From NCBI GenBank assembly GCA_004794785.1, contig SJOL01000924.1, forward strand, positions 1 to 64,000: DNA of 64,000 nucleotides, given 5' to 3'. This DNA is from Opisthorchis felineus (lineage: Eukaryota > Platyhelminthes > Trematoda > Opisthorchiida > Opisthorchiidae). Positions 1-12,589 of this stretch are shown here, one piece after another (within the stretch, counting starts at the first letter, position 1; each line of letters starts with the position of its first letter). Made by a program: the position numbers and the translations under genes. The notes below the pieces were generated by a model. The model saw only the letters and a program-made list of their open reading frames with translations. It did not search any database and had not been told where the DNA came from.

Positions 1-1905
1 CCGCCCCAAGATCTGCTGTACGGTACGCCACCCACCATTTTGGAATAAACATCAGTTCGTTAATAAACTTGGTTGCGTCGGTGTCACAACAACCAACCCA
101 TGGCTGCGCACCACTGCACTCCATAACAACGCACTGGTGAAGTCATCCTGATTGTTAGCGAAATGTTTGCAATCAAACTGCTCAACTTAGCAAACAAGTA
201 AACGACCAAAAACCAGTGGTCACTCGAGTGACATTTTCTAATTACTCAAATACTGGTGGCGTCGCAGATATACCGGGAAACCGGATCTTTTCAAAATATT
301 CTGGTAGCAATTTGGTTCCTACAGTTGTGTTCTTTAAATTTTCTAAGCCGCCTTCAAACTACTTGTTGCTATAAGCGTAACCATCCTGGATAGGTAACAA
401 TTAGGAGTGCATTTGGGCCAATGGTGGCCCTCCCTCTCGGGTCGCATCCGGTGCAATCCCCAAAGCTGAGGTTGAAACTACATAGTTGGTTGTACTACTC
501 AGAGGTGTTTAAGCCAAAACATAAGCAACTGAGATAAATTGACAACTTTAACGGTTTATCTCGAGCTTGGAGCCTAGTGACTCTCCCGACACTGTCGTCG
601 TCACGGTTTGGCTCGTAATCTCCTATGGAAAGAACCCCTTGAGAAGCATCGGCAGGTTACTTTTAGTTTGACTAAGTAAATGTACCAAGTTAGTTCTGTC
701 CGGAACGTTTTACAGTTGCAGCAATCTCTTCAAATTGGACGAGTTTCAGGTTAGGTACTCATTACGGCAGTTTCATGTTCCTAGTTCTTTCAAGCCTGGT
801 CGTATCCCTGAATAACTCTGTCAGCTCTATCTAATGTCTGGTGTTTTGGTTCAACTAGATTTAACTAACCTTAGCCAGACCGAAGCTTTATTTCCTCACT
901 GTTCAGAACCATTCCGCACCCTCTGATCACGTGCAGTGCACGCACATCAAATAGTGGGTCGTCCATGTCACTGTATTCTTTAAGCTGGCATCCTCCAGAG
1001 CTTTGAAAAGAGGCTCCAGTTTCGCTTCGAGTGTCCCCGGTTAAGGCGGAACAGTCACACTAGCCTTTTCGATTTTGCAGTAGAGATTTGGTTCCGTTTT
1101 TGATGACTGTCTTCTTAGTTGTGGAATGCATTACAACCTTGAGTTAGAGGCACCTGGCGCAGACAAGCGGGTCAGGAGAGTTAGCCAGTTGGCTTACCTG
1201 GTCGTCCTGTAAACCCGTGCATTTAAAGTGTCAACAGGCTTTGCAGGAGTGGCATTGCATGCCACGTCTTACATTCGACGGACACCCATTTCGTCCACAT
1301 CTGTTGTCGTCCATTGATGGCTGCGGAGAGCAGCCTGTATTGATTTGGGTCATCATTGAGAATGGGTGAATAATCGGAACTGAGTGCGACATAACAGATG
1401 TTATCACGTAAATGTTATGCTAGTGAAAAATTCAACAATGACACGTGTGAACTCTGTAAGCAGATTGAACAGTGAAAGAATTCTTTCACAAATTCGCAAG
1501 AGGAAAAAACAAAACCGATTTCGAACGTACCGTGCTTGACGAGCTCTCTGCGGCATGTAACAGCACAACGGGTAGGCTTATTACGTGAAATGTTACCACA
1601 GTTATGGGAACCAAAAGATAGAGGGCAACGGGCATGAGGTACGGCATGTTCAAGGATGAGGCCCGCTGACCTGAACTAAAACTGAAATCCATGAGTGACC
1701 TTGGGAGGTCGAGTAAATTGCTAGGGTCACAAAATGCAAAATGGAGATGGAGACTAAAGAATTCGATCTGGAGCCAAATGGCAAATTTTGTCTCAAAAAT
1801 ATGATTTAAATTGAAACTGAATAGACTCATTGGTGTCACTGTTGCAGGGGGGTCAGGTGTAAAGAATAGTTTTGATGAGGAGATAGTGCATGTGCGTAGG
1901 GCCAG
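1..1905 (-). mobile_element. CR1-like LINE copy 1: 5' UTR and start of ORF1, running off the left edge
   Basis: This stretch matches the better preserved LINE at 8,390-12,946 by eye. Positions 900-1,400 align with about 12,430-12,780, and 1,477-1,540 aligns with 12,880-12,940. The 5' part (about 1,480-1,905) also resembles 3,990-4,560, so it is probably 5' UTR. On the minus strand the rest of the element would lie at lower coordinates and leave the window. The open frame at 1,486-1,839 (117 codons, minus) has no recognisable domain and falls in this leader region, so I do not call it a gene. The copy has stops and indels and is probably inactive. Confidence 0.6.
1150..1325 (-). pseudogene. 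PHD-finger remnant of LINE ORF1 (copy 1)
   Basis: The minus-strand translation shows a PHD-like cysteine pattern: CGRNGC, then GMQCHSC, then KCTGL, then a late C-x2-C in VCARC. PHD fingers in ORF1 are established for CR1-like non-LTR retrotransposons, where they are thought to mediate protein or nucleic-acid contacts. A stop codon sits between the CHSC and KCTGL parts, exactly where the second copy (12,590-12,730) has a tryptophan, so this copy is broken. The family assignment rests on the motif and on agreement between the two copies. Confidence 0.6.
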
Positions 1906-3989
1906 TCGAACACCATAAATGAAAGTGAACTTGTGGAAGAGGCATTGTGACTATTCGGTAGTTGTAGTCAGTTATTCCATGGTCATTTAGCGGTATCGCT
2001 TTTATTCATTCAGCATGCGGCTACTTTGCAAAGTATATTTACTTCATTCCTTCTTATCATACATGTTATAGGCATAAGCCAAAAATACCGCATTGTGTGT
2101 GCTCCATGGAGAGCAGGGATAACCGTCTGTTGTTTGTCTGTAGCAGCAAGGGACCATTTCTAAGATTGCTTACACTGCCTGAGCATCGTCACTCACGGTA
2201 ATCACTATAAGAGCACTACTCACCAACCCATGGTAATTCATAAAATGTTGGTAAAATTTAATGCTTTTACTCTACAAATCTTACTCAGATGGATAAACAC
2301 GCATCTGCCATCATGAGTTTTGTATGAATTATGCAGGTAAGTGGAGTTTTCTCCGACAATCCGCTTTATATCGCCGCGGAGGCAGTCACTTAAAAATTAC
2401 CGGTAACAGAGTATTCCATCACAAACAGCGCTAAACAAGCGTTTTGTATTTCGTCTTGGGATGCTGTCAAGATATGAGCTTGAGATGTATACCAAGAGCT
2501 GCTTGGTATTACGTCAACCGGTGAACCCAAATGAACATCTAGAAAAAAACCTATGGCCATTAGCTTGGATTGCCCAACGAGATTGTGGGTGCTTATGCCA
2601 TAATGTTAAACGAATCTAGCTCAAATGCACAGTCAACATGTAGCTAGGGATCCACGGCGCTTAATCAGCTCGCGAGAAGCGGCCAGCTTCGCTCACCCTG
2701 TGCAGCAGACGAACCCAGCTCGCGTGCATCACTAACATGCAGCTACTCTGTGGCGCTGTCCAGGCCGAACATATATGTCCTCTGTTGGCACAGGGCATTT
2801 GTAACGACGCTTGGGACTACTGCGAAACGTCGGAGTAGCGCAACCTACTGCGCTGTCGCGGAACACCTGTGGCTGTACTGCGCTTCCCCTAATTAAACAA
2901 TAATACCTGCCCGCACTTGCAGTTTAGCCAGGGCCAAAGAAGCATCAGCCGACAAAATGAAGTCAGACTATTAGTCACTCACTCAACAGGGCGGGTCAAC
3001 CATTTCGGCGGTAGTTGTAGATATCCTCAGGGGTAGGCGCCTTGCCGCGTTCGTCGGTTACAAAGTGCCGAAATCTATTCGACGATGTTTTATATTTTGA
3101 AAAAGCGTAGCAGGTTCAAAACTCGACCGGTTATTTGCCGCCTTACAGGCAGTCTGTCGAAGAATATTAGTCACCATATGATTAGGAGCAAGAAGAGCGG
3201 AGGTTAATTGAAGACGGTTTCCGGACTGTGTGCGATTAACTTGTGCTCTAACGCTAGTAGCTTCTACGGACTCCTCAACTTTCGTTTAGTTCCGGGGGTC
3301 GTCAACCGCAATTTTAGTGCAGCCATCCGTGAAACGGAACGACCTTGGTTCTTTTCCGCTCAAATACCACATAGTTATACGTCGTGTACTTATATATCGC
3401 ATTATCAGAGGCTCCAAAGATGGAAGTCGAGTAGCCACCAATTTAACCACCAACTGCTCACCTCTCCTTGCTGCTTTGGGGAGTTCATCTACCTTTCGCG
3501 CAAATGAAGAATGACGGTTTCAGATTTACTGGTAACATTAGGGTTATTCAGAGGTTTCAAATCATATGTGTTTCTACGCCCGGGAGACTAAACCCGCATA
3601 CAACAGAAAACCGCCCAATTCCGGCTGCTCCTGTCGTATTTCGAAATATTGGTTTATGGTGGTGCTCTCTTCTATGAGATGCAGCACAACTTTTTTTTAC
3701 ATATTTTTGTCGCTCCAGTTGAATTCCTGTTGATACTTTTGCACGTCCCATCCAAATGCGCTGAGGAAAATGTTGGCGGCTTCTAATAATGAATCCCAGT
3801 AAGTGCATAATTTGCGGGTTCACAGATTTTTACATAAGATCGATACTTCAGCACAGACTTACCGGACTGGGTTTGGAAATGAAAATGAAAATGTTTATTC
3901 CCAGCTGGTGGGTGGCATACCGTCAAGCATGATCACAATGTAGCAGTAAGAATAAAAGCATGACCTGCGTGGTTTGTGGATACAGGAGA
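1906..3989. other. No supported gene; unassigned sequence
   Basis: I see no domain, RNA gene or clear repeat boundary. Positions 2,640-2,900 are noticeably more GC-rich than the surroundings and could be an old LTR or repeat remnant, but I found no partner copy. The overlapping short open frames on both strands around 3,208-3,823 contradict one another and show no motif. Confidence 0.4.
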
Positions 3990-4560
3990 TTGCGCGGAAA
4001 AGGGATAGCGTCAAAACAGTGGGCATTAGCCGATGTAAACGTGGTCGCCCCTAAACTGGCACGGACAGGGACGCACAGTTACCATTGCTTTTTGGGGAAA
4101 ATATTGAGTTGAAGCAAGATCAAATCGTAAGGATTTGGAGGTGGCGGGCAAAACAAAACGATGAAGGGCAAAACAAGAGGCATCCTGCCTGACACATGAC
4201 AAGAAAAGTGCAACCTGCAGAAAATGAGGGACCAAAACAACGGATTTGGTGAACCAGCAGAGTTGGCGCCATCCAGCTGGTCAAGCTGAACTAAAACCTA
4301 GAACCACCACAGAGGCCTCGTGGCCTTGGACTGTTGGGCTTATGGCCAGGGTCATAGAAAAGCGTAAGTGGGGATGCTGAAGTGGGGTGATTAGCAATGC
4401 GGATAAATGGTACCGGGCATCTCAGAATCAAGGTTTACAGTGAAACCGTAGAGGCTCACTGGTGTCGCGGTTGTAGTCGAGTCGGGTATAAAAGTTCCTT
4501 GGAGGAGTGAATTGGTGACAACACACAAGCCGGAACGCGAACTGTACAGAAAATTGTTGA
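3990..4560 (-). mobile_element. LINE leader-like fragment (second copy of the 5' region)
   Basis: The block around 4,430-4,530 aligns with 1,805-1,890: both carry a track reading roughly 'aggctcactggtgtcgc' followed by 'gggtataaa' or 'ggtgtaaag'. More loosely, 4,130-4,330 follows 1,590-1,750. It therefore looks like another diverged copy of the LINE 5' region, with orientation inferred from copy 1. No coding motif is visible. Positions 4,561-5,334 downstream contain an open frame at 4,837-5,124 with a hydrophobic start but no recognisable domain and no partner copy, so it is left uncalled. Confidence 0.45.
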
Positions 4561-5334
4561 CTTTGTGGGAAGCACAGACTGAAAGTCCACCGAAATGGTT
4601 AAATCCGAGCGAAAGGTTCAGCAGATTGAAATGAAGGCGTCCTGGAAGCGCCTGGGGCCAGGTGAAGGGCTTTTTCGTGTTTGCAGCTAATGGAACTAGT
4701 AGGCGAGGGTTATAGTCGACAGTAAGAAGGGAATAGTTGCGTTTCTGCCATCAAACTAGGTATAGCAGTGCCGTCCCATCATTGGCCTGACATACTTCGG
4801 TTTATGGACAGCCCCTTAACGGACGTCATATTTTAGTTGATTTGGCTCGTATGTGCAATACTTTGTGCAGCGGGATTTTTCAGTTTGGCCAAGGAAATCT
4901 GCAGTGGTAGTACGAAGCCAATGCAGGTCGAGGGTATCTTTTTGATCCCCGTGATTTCAGATCACGGGCCATGTGGAGCGGATAACTGCCAAACAGGTCG
5001 TCCAAACCAGGTATTGCCGAAGATTAAAGCTTGGGAATACGAGGGAATGGGAGGAAATCAGTATAATCTGGTGACTTTGAGGAGACATCGGATAACGTGC
5101 AATAGTAGAGAGAGAGAAAACTGAACGTATACCGCTATTAGGGTGGTGACAACAAGTGATTAAATGAGACAGGATTGGGATGGATTTGTACTTAGTAGTC
5201 TAGCCATCAAGCCGGGGGTGTTTGCTAATATATGATATTTAGGTACAAGTGATTTAGAGCAAACCAATATAAGCACGCAAAATGTTGCAGAGGTTAGGGA
5301 AATCAAACGTATAAGGACTGACCTGATTCGGTTT

Positions 5335-6150
5335 ACCTGAAAGACACAGGTAAAATAAGGGTGTATCGCTGCTCCTTAGATCTCAGAGACGGGCAGTAAG
5401 ATTTTCATCGGGAGGATTCACATAAAAGAACATCTAAAAGTGCTTTGAACTATGTGGTAGATGCAGCGTGAAAAGAATCCGGAGGGAGGTTACTCAACGC
5501 ACCAAATACCCGTGATGAAAAGAATTATTGCCCAAAGAAAAAGTGCCCTTTGAGCTTAAAAACCTTCCTCCAATGTCCTTGCAGTGTGTTAGTTTGATCA
5601 ACGGTAAAAAAACTCGTCGGCTAAACCTTGCATTGGGGGGAATAAGTAAGAATTAGTTACAACTGGAGGAGACGATAATATAAGGGTAAGGGTGCAAGCA
5701 CCCCAGACGGGCCTCGGGATCAACGGATCTGCGGCTGTCACATATCTCCTGTCTAACCTATCTCTCGTTGGGCTCGCTCAAGGAAGGTTATGTCCTTTTC
5801 GCGTCCAGAGTAGACACCGTGGTTGGCGTATTAAGGAAGTGGTCTGATATGGGCCCCATGGAACACCTGATTTTTATGTGAGCAATAAGGGTGAAGGTGT
5901 GTGAAATCGCGCTTTTTTAGCGAATGTTCCAAAGTGGGGTGGAACGTACATATTTAATGCGAACCAGATTTCTGAATTCATTTTGGTATCTAACTTCGTA
6001 GTGTCTTCTTGTCCATTTTCACCGTGCACGACAATGGCGTTCGCTAAGTTTCTTCCGAACGACACATAAACGTAAGTTTGTCACTCAGAGGAAGACGCCG
6101 ATCCAGTTATCACTCTGCAACTTTGCGACGCTTGCGGCGTCGACATTCAC
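5335..6150 (-). mobile_element. CR1-like LINE 3' fragment (end of reverse transcriptase and 3' UTR)
   Basis: This is a second copy of the LINE 3' end. Positions 5,340-5,640 align with 8,480-8,785, and 5,870-6,150 with about 9,110-9,310. The minus-strand peptide NAIVVHGENGQEDTTKLDTK (5,970-6,040) parallels [20 protein letters not shown] in the nested copy. The same positions elsewhere encode the C-terminal part of ORF2 after the reverse transcriptase core. The fragment lacks ORF1, endonuclease and the RT catalytic region, as expected of a 5'-truncated LINE insertion. Confidence 0.65.
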
Positions 6151-8011
6151 TTTAAAAGTTCATGATTTCAAACCATCCTGTAGGATGAACCGGTATGCCA
6201 CCCGCAAGTTTTGCATCGTCTCCAACATCTTTCAGCGAATAAATCATCACAGCCTATTGGATTATTCCTTGGTTTTCTCTTGTTAATCATACCTGTTTGT
6301 CCCAAAGCAGACTATACGCTTGAACATGTAAGCGGTAAAAACGAGCCTTCCTTTTTCCATTATTCTCTCCCAAGGGAGAAGCAAAACTCTGGTACTTCCT
6401 GCAACCATCGCCTAATTTTTCAGTGTACAACCCGTGGTCTTTAGTTTATTTTATTTCTGAAGCTCCTTATATAGTGGCGTCCATTCCATTCATTTTTTCT
6501 GAACTGTTTCCAGTGGTCAGTTACCCAATCTGCGCCAAGCCAGCCAGCACTCAAATGGTGCAAGGGCTGAATCACTAAACTGTAGGCATTCTCTGTTATA
6601 CATTTTTAAAATAAGCGTCAGACAGCCCCTTTTATTCAAACCTGTGGGGTTACCGCGTTAAGCAAAGGATGGCTAGGTGGACAGAAGTGCGCCCGGATGT
6701 ACCCATCTGTATACCATGGTAAAAAATGTGGAAAGCCCGGGCGTTTCATACACATATGTGACCCCAGGGAAATGTGCTTCCATGTGAGGCGTCCCAGAGT
6801 GTGCACAGGCGTGACCACCTTAGGAAAATGCCTCGGCAATGAGGGAAGTTCAGAGACACTTCACTCTTTATACTTCCTGGCTTGAGAGTCAGACTATGTT
6901 GAGTGGGACTGTAAGGCCCACAATTCTCCCTGGTGGAACGCAAGTATTTGAGGAGAGATAACGAGGATAGAGATAAGGAAGGAATCCTCCAATGCCAGAT
7001 ACTACTGTGTTTCGGAAATCTAAACAAGAGACTAAGGGAAAATTAGATGAAACATAAGGAAGACGTGCAACTGCAAAGTGCGCGCAATTACTTCTGGAGC
7101 ATGAGAGAGGACTGAACTACGTGCGAGTGTAGTGCACGTTAACATCACTTTGAGCATAAGATAGAATATTGCTGCAATGAAGCGTATCCCATCTCAACAT
7201 GAAGAAGTTGGCTGCATACGGCACAAAACATATCAAGGGTGTTAGCCTTACGTTAAAGTGTATAATAATTCTGCTGATTCCGTTTCAAGGACATCGGATT
7301 TGTCTTTTGATGTCATTATTAGTGTTTTGTGACCCCTATAATTAGCAAACTTGATTGGTCCCCTTACCGTCCTCCTAATGCCCTCCCCTCTTCCTGGCCT
7401 CATAGTTTGGCAAAGGTTTGTTGCAAGCCTCGTATGTAAATTTGAATCATCGGGAAATCTGAAAATAACACGGTTCAAGCTGGCGAATGTCTGGCGTTGG
7501 CGCTGCATTATCACAAGAAGGCAAACAGAAACATGCACACCATTTTTATACACAACCTCAGAGTCGCGGCCGTCTGGATCCATAATCCGTTCTAATCAGC
7601 CTTTACATGTGCTTTCGCATCAGAACTCATTATTTTATATAAACCCACATAAGTTAATTGGTCTTTCCCCTAATACTATTGGAAATAGCTGCTCATGGTC
7701 ATGACTGCTCTCTAAGGACCAGCGAAAAGATTCGTATTTGCTGTCAGATATCCCATGTCAGTCAACGCACCTGTTCTGCCAAACAAACAAAATCGGTCGT
7801 CATCGTCCTGTGAGCTGGACATTTAAATTTGTTAGCTCTTGCTTACGTCGGCGTACGCTGTTCCACTTCAACGAACATCTAGCTTCCCACATTTACATAA
7901 ACTCACTGAATCTATTGGACTCACTACATAGCCAGCACCCAACACAACCCAAAAGAGACTGCATAAAGAGGACAAGTGGACCATTACACAGAAGAAACGG
8001 TTCAGACCGTC
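6151..8011. other. No supported gene between LINE fragment and Gypsy A
   Basis: Several short open frames occur on both strands (6,211-6,444; 7,248-7,583; 7,351-7,704; 7,738-8,094). None shows a domain, a partner copy in the window or splice signals. The frame at 6,211-6,444 has a hydrophobic stretch (GLFLGFLLLIIPVC) but no supporting evidence. I could not find the missing 5' half of Gypsy B here, although it should lie on this side if Gypsy A had inserted cleanly into Gypsy B. Confidence 0.4.
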
Positions 8012-8016
8012 AGTAC

Positions 8017-8135
8017 CAGCCAATATTGATTGTACTCAAGGTTTGCGCATATGGATTCACATGTAGCACTTGGAATAGCAAAACAAGTGAATAACAAATA
8101 CAGCAATGAATAGAGCATCAGTCATGTTCATCACA
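8017..8135 (-). repeat. Gypsy A 3' LTR remnant
   Basis: The minus strand begins TGTGATGAACATGACTGATG at 8,135, matching the starts of the 5' LTR at 16,681 and the solo LTR at 19,256. The similarity weakens below about 8,030, where the canonical CA end is not visible, so the copy is truncated or diverged at its 3' end. A purine-rich GATGTGGTGGA directly precedes it on the minus strand and could be the polypurine tract. Confidence 0.65.
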
Positions 8136-8389
8136 TCCACCACATCTTGAATGAGCGTGTTGGCGTTTGTTGTTCAGTGGTGATCTTGATCGTAATCTAC
8201 TGGATCTTCTCGGATTGGAAACTTCAGGTTCTTTGCAGGTAGTATGTCCTCCAGAGATAACGACTTGTTCAGACACAATAAGATCATCTACAAAGGATTA
8301 CTTGGAGTTTAAAACAGCGGAAGTGCCTTTAACAGTCTGAACTCTGGTGTTGAACTCCATCTGATCAAAGCGTTTCCGGTGACAAGAGA
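8136..8389 (-). pseudogene. Gypsy A integrase C-terminal tail (3' of the nested LINE)
   Basis: On the minus strand one frame reads CHRKRFDQMEF just below the LINE, and another reads NPRRSSRLRSRSP shortly before the 3' LTR. The basic 'RHxxQLR' and 'RRSSRxRSRP' tails are typical of the region after the integrase core in Mag-like Gypsy elements. The core ends at about 12,950 on the far side of the LINE, so this piece is best explained as the displaced continuation of the same polyprotein. It is frameshifted and has at least one stop. Confidence 0.6.
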
Positions 8390-8529
8390 CTTACGGATTC
8401 GTGGACTGATACACACGATCGAGGCTTTCGCCCAAGTTTCCCGAGTCGGTTTTGTTCTTGTCTTACAGCGGCTGTCGTACAACTGAATGGCACAAGCAAA
8501 AAATGGGTGTAACACTGATCTTTAAGTTC

Positions 8530-9720
8530 TCAGCGAGGGGCAGTAAGCTTGCCAGCGCGAGGACTCGCATAAGAAGTGTCTAACAGTGATTTGAAATGGG
8601 TTCTAGATGCAGCGTGGACAACCGTCGGAGGAAGGTTATTCCACGCAGCTACTACACGAAATGAAAAAAATTTGCTTAATGAAAGTGGGCTCTCTGAGCT
8701 TGAAAATTTTCTTTCCATGTCCCCGTTGTGTGTTTGCTGGCTCAACGGTGAAAAATCTGTTGGCCAAACTTTGCTCAAACAGAGCACAACGAAGAATTAG
8801 GTCTCCTCGGAGGCGACGATACTCTAGGGGAAGGAGTCCGAGCACCTCAAGTAGCTTATAGAGTCCACGGATTTAAGGCCGGCAACCATTTTCGTAGCAG
8901 CCCGCTGGACACGCTGAATGAGGGTTACGTCCTTCGTGTGTCTTGAGTAAGCAACTTGGTTGATATATTCCAGAAGCAGTCTGACGTAGGCTCCATAGGG
9001 TATTTGGAAGTTCGTGCGGGTAACGCGGGAGAAAGTGCGCCTAATCATCCGTAGAACGGCGAATGCCTCTTGGGCCGACTTCTCATGGCGCAGTGAGAAG
9101 GATATGTTTGAAGAGAGCCACCAAATCCTTTTTGGTATCTATCTTCGTGATGTATTCTGGTCCGTGCTCACCATGCACGACATAGGCGTTCACTGAGTCT
9201 CCTGCGAATGACCTATGGATGCGTTTTTCGTCATCCAGGGGAAGATGCTAAGCCAACGACCACTGCTTTGAAGCGCCTATATCCATTTGGAGGGCACTGA
9301 CATTTGAGCCCCAGGACTTTAATTCGTTCTCAAAAAGTAGATATGGAGTTGATAAGACGTCTCAAAGTACACTGAAGTTGATCAAAAGCAGCAGTGGTCC
9401 AAAAGACAGAGCCTTGAGGATCTCCAACGGACACTTGCGCCAGAGGAGAGTAAGTCCAGGTTACTTTCCCCCGGAATGTTCTGTCTGATGAGAACGCCGT
9501 AATCCAGTGTAGAATTTTCCCTCGAGCTTGTGGAGCAGCGGAGTGTGGGATGTAATCGAATGTTTTTGAGAAGTCGAAAACTATGGTATCCGATATGAGA
9601 CCCTTGTTCCAATCCTGGGTTAAGCTGTCCATAAATACGGGCATGTTCATCACGCAAGAACGGTTTGGGAGGAATATATGTTGGGTCACTCGTGGGCTCC
9701 CCGTTCCTGTTCCTCAGGAA
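8530..9720 (-). pseudogene. LINE ORF2 reverse transcriptase remnant
   Basis: The frame at 9,689-9,330 (119 codons) contains GLISDTIVFDFSKTFDYIPH (RT motif with the first catalytic aspartate, FDFSKxFD) and ILHWITAFSSDRTFRGKV, then PLAQVSVGDPQGSVFWT, the PQGSVLGP-type motif. These are hallmarks of non-LTR retrotransposon RTs. The YxDD-containing block should follow near 9,200; only [22 protein letters not shown] is seen and it reads with YVVH in place of the catalytic residues. The far end (8,787-8,530) carries [17 protein letters not shown] and HFKSLLD, the usual RT C-terminal tail. Several frameshifts separate these parts. Confidence 0.75.
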
Positions 9721-9849
9721 AAATGCGGTTGGCTTAATTCTGCGGCTATGCCTCGTGTACTAAAAGCAGCACATTTTTGTTTTTCTGAGCAAGGTCTGGT
9801 AGTAAGCTTGTTTTCGTATGTTCCACTGGCGGATTTCTGATTTGCGACG

Positions 9850-10700
9850 GTTCCGGACTTCACTGAACGCCAGCTCATCTTCAGTGTCACCTGTAGTCAA
9901 ACTTTTGAAAAATAGTCGAGACCTCTTCTCCAGAAGAGGCAAAATCCTTTCAGGTAGCTTGCGGCCTATCCGACCGCGTGCTGGTTTTTTGGGACAAACA
10001 TCGCGTCAGCCTTGTGAACTTTGTGAACAATGGTCCTGTATAACTCTTCCACTGAAGCTAGTTCAGTTTAAGTTGAGCAAGAATGATGGGCATTCCTGAG
10101 AAGTCTGCACGGCAGATGTTTCGAATCCACACTTGAGTTTCGGAATTTCTGGCCCATTAGCAGATGAAATCAGAGGTCAGCACACAGTGGTCACTATGTC
10201 CCAGTGGGGCGTCAATTAACACTTGAAGGGGTCTTTCGTTAGTGATGACCAAATCCAAGAGGGATGGTAGTTGGCCTGCGTGGTATCTGGCGGGTGCGAC
10301 GAGATGTGGAGTCCAAGCGCCTTTTGAATGACTTTGGTCAGCGCCAGTAAAGAATGTCCACTAAAATGGACGCGTTGGAGCTCCGTTCAGGAGGACGTGT
10401 GGGCGTTGGAATTACCTACCAGCAAGAGATGTGTAGAGTGCTAGCTGGAAGAGAGTTGCTCAAGGGTTTGTGTGAGAAACTGGATATCTTCCGTTGGACT
10501 CGAGGGCAACGGTAGACCACGCTGAAGAAAAGGGAGCCGGTCCCGCGCAGCGTGATTTGGACCCACAGTGCATCGCAAAAGGTGTGGTATCGGAGAGGGC
10601 AGTCGGGATGTGCAGGGCCGCATGTAAATATGAAGCAACCCCACCAGCCTTCCCGTGTATTGAGTAGCCATCAATCGAGATCTCCGCATCAGGGACATCT
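9850..10700 (-). pseudogene. LINE ORF2 endonuclease (APE-type) remnant
   Basis: Upstream of the RT on the minus strand, broken frames give phrases typical of the apurinic-like endonuclease of CR1/jockey LINEs: an SLMRRSR...QYTGRLVGLLHIY stretch at 10,698-10,600, LLVGNSNAHTSSW near 10,430-10,390, and ISSHPPDTTQANYHPSW near 10,300-10,250. The NSNAH element corresponds to the usual GDFN/D-H-W region with its aspartate altered. Frames change several times and stops interrupt, so the domain is dead. The domain call rests on position and these phrases. Confidence 0.5.
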
Positions 10701-10723
10701 GGTGTGAGCCGGATTTTTGTAAG

Positions 10724-11939
10724 TTAGATCATGGACGGCTGTTTAAGGTAAGCTGACTGTTTAATATAGTGAAGTTTATTGAAAAGACTGAGGCAGATTG
10801 TGGACAGGAATTTTAACACTGTCTCTGTTGCCTCCGAAGGTGGGGAGCCTAGAGGTGTGCTGCCAGGGAGGTTAGAAGATTTAATGGCTGTACGCCGGGC
10901 TTGAGGCTTAGGAACCAAAGGGGCCGTTGCAGCACACTTGTCTGCTTCCTGCCTCGGTGGTTTCAAGAGCTGCTTTTATTTGAGAGTTTTTTGCCCCGCG
11001 AGAGTCCGGTTTGCGCGGGTCCCTGACCCTTGGGGGACGTAGTTTTCTCCACCCGTGAGCACAAATTTCACCTGCTGCTACGTGAAGCTTGCTGAATACA
11101 GACTTTTGGACGACTAGGTTTGCTGTTGTTTAAGGATTTGGGGCAGACATGCGTCTGTTGGGATTCCTGGGCAATTTGGCGCGGTTCGATCGATAAGGTG
11201 TTTCTGTGAGGCCCTGTGCGCTGGGTGGCAGCACCAAGAACTAATCCTTTTGGTGGTTCTCCCATGAGCCTCGTTTTTACAAAGGATTGCACTTTAAAGC
11301 TAGCCAGCAGCTTTTTGATTTGGCTATTTTTATATGGATTGTTCGACTGCGGTCACTCTTCTTTCATGTTTGTGTTGAATCCCGAGTCGCCCGCGATCAA
11401 CGTGGCCAACTGAGTGTACGAAGTATTTTCCGGTTCGCTGCTGTTGGGTTTGTGGCTTTGGCTTGCGGGGTCACGGTCGATGACTGTGTCCACAATCGGG
11501 AAGACCACTTTTGACGGAGTTGAGCCGGAGATTGGCAGTTTTACATTCGCAGTGGTTGTAGTTTTCTCGCTGCATTCCTTAATGTCGAGGTCAACGCTTG
11601 CGGTTGATTTGTTGGTAGGTTTGGCCCTTATCTCCTCACATCTGACCCAATCCAGCACAGAGGTTGTGACTTAGGTGTGAACTTCACTACTGCGCCCTTA
11701 TCGTCTGCTACGGAAAAAAGCGATGATAACTCTACATACTTTGGACGCTGCATCCACGCGAGGCATGCCTCCTCCCGAGCACCGCTGCCTTTGGTAGTCG
11801 AGTAGTCTTTGGTGGTCAAGTAGAAGCTGGAATCCGAAGTTGCGGCCGGCTGCGTCGGTGTGGTTTCAAGAGCACAAGGGGCCAAAACTACCATCGGTTT
11901 AGCCGTAAGTTTGGAGTCAATCAAACTGAAGCCAAGCAT
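10724..11939 (-). pseudogene. LINE ORF1 middle and C-terminal remnants
   Basis: A chain of minus-strand open pieces in changing frames (11,939-11,628; 11,658-11,353; 11,292-11,068; 10,966-10,724) is rich in Ser, Thr, Pro and Lys and low in complexity. That is expected for the poorly conserved part of LINE ORF1 between the PHD finger and ORF2. No esterase motif is evident. The function is inferred from position only, and frame changes show decay. Confidence 0.45.
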
Positions 11940-12589
11940 AAGCCTATTTCGCGCTTTTTATCTAGGAATTCTGCGGTCCAGTTTTTGCGCCTCTAGAGAG
12001 CGATCATCGGATATACGCTTGATTTTTGGGTAAGTCTTTTGAATGCTAATAGCTCGCTCGAAGATCTGTAAGGTAGATGGGAAGGGGAGAATGACTAGAA
12101 GCCCAAAGGTCCGCTTGCTTCCATTTTCGCGTAACCATTCTGGGTGAAACGATCTGTGTTCAGGATTCGTGACGACACGGGAGCGACTGTGCTAGTTTAG
12201 CTGGTGTGATTTTTCTGGAAAACGACCCTCAGATGATCAGTCTGTTCTCCCTAAAACGTCTGTCTACTAAAAACGCCGTGGCGATCTTGATTGCCACACC
12301 GGGGAGCTGGATGACCTTCTTCGCAGACAACGGGCCCGGGATGGATAGCGCTAGGTACTATTTCAGGGGGAAACGTTCATTATCGACCTTCGTCCAGGCC
12401 GCTCTGTTATTTGTGTTTGCTCTAGAAAGAAGCCCCAGTTTTGCGTCGAGTTTCCGGAATAAAATAGAACATTCGCATTGGTCTTTTTGATTCAGCAATG
12501 GGGCCTTGGTTTCGTTTTTGGTAGCTCTCTTTTTAGTTACAGAATGCATAGCGCCCTTAAGGTCAAGGAAGCTGGCGCAGACAAACGGG

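Noticed and set aside
1486..1839. 117-codon minus-strand open frame with hydrophobic segments
   Set aside because: It lies in the LINE 5' leader and its aligned counterpart near 4,000-4,500 is not open.
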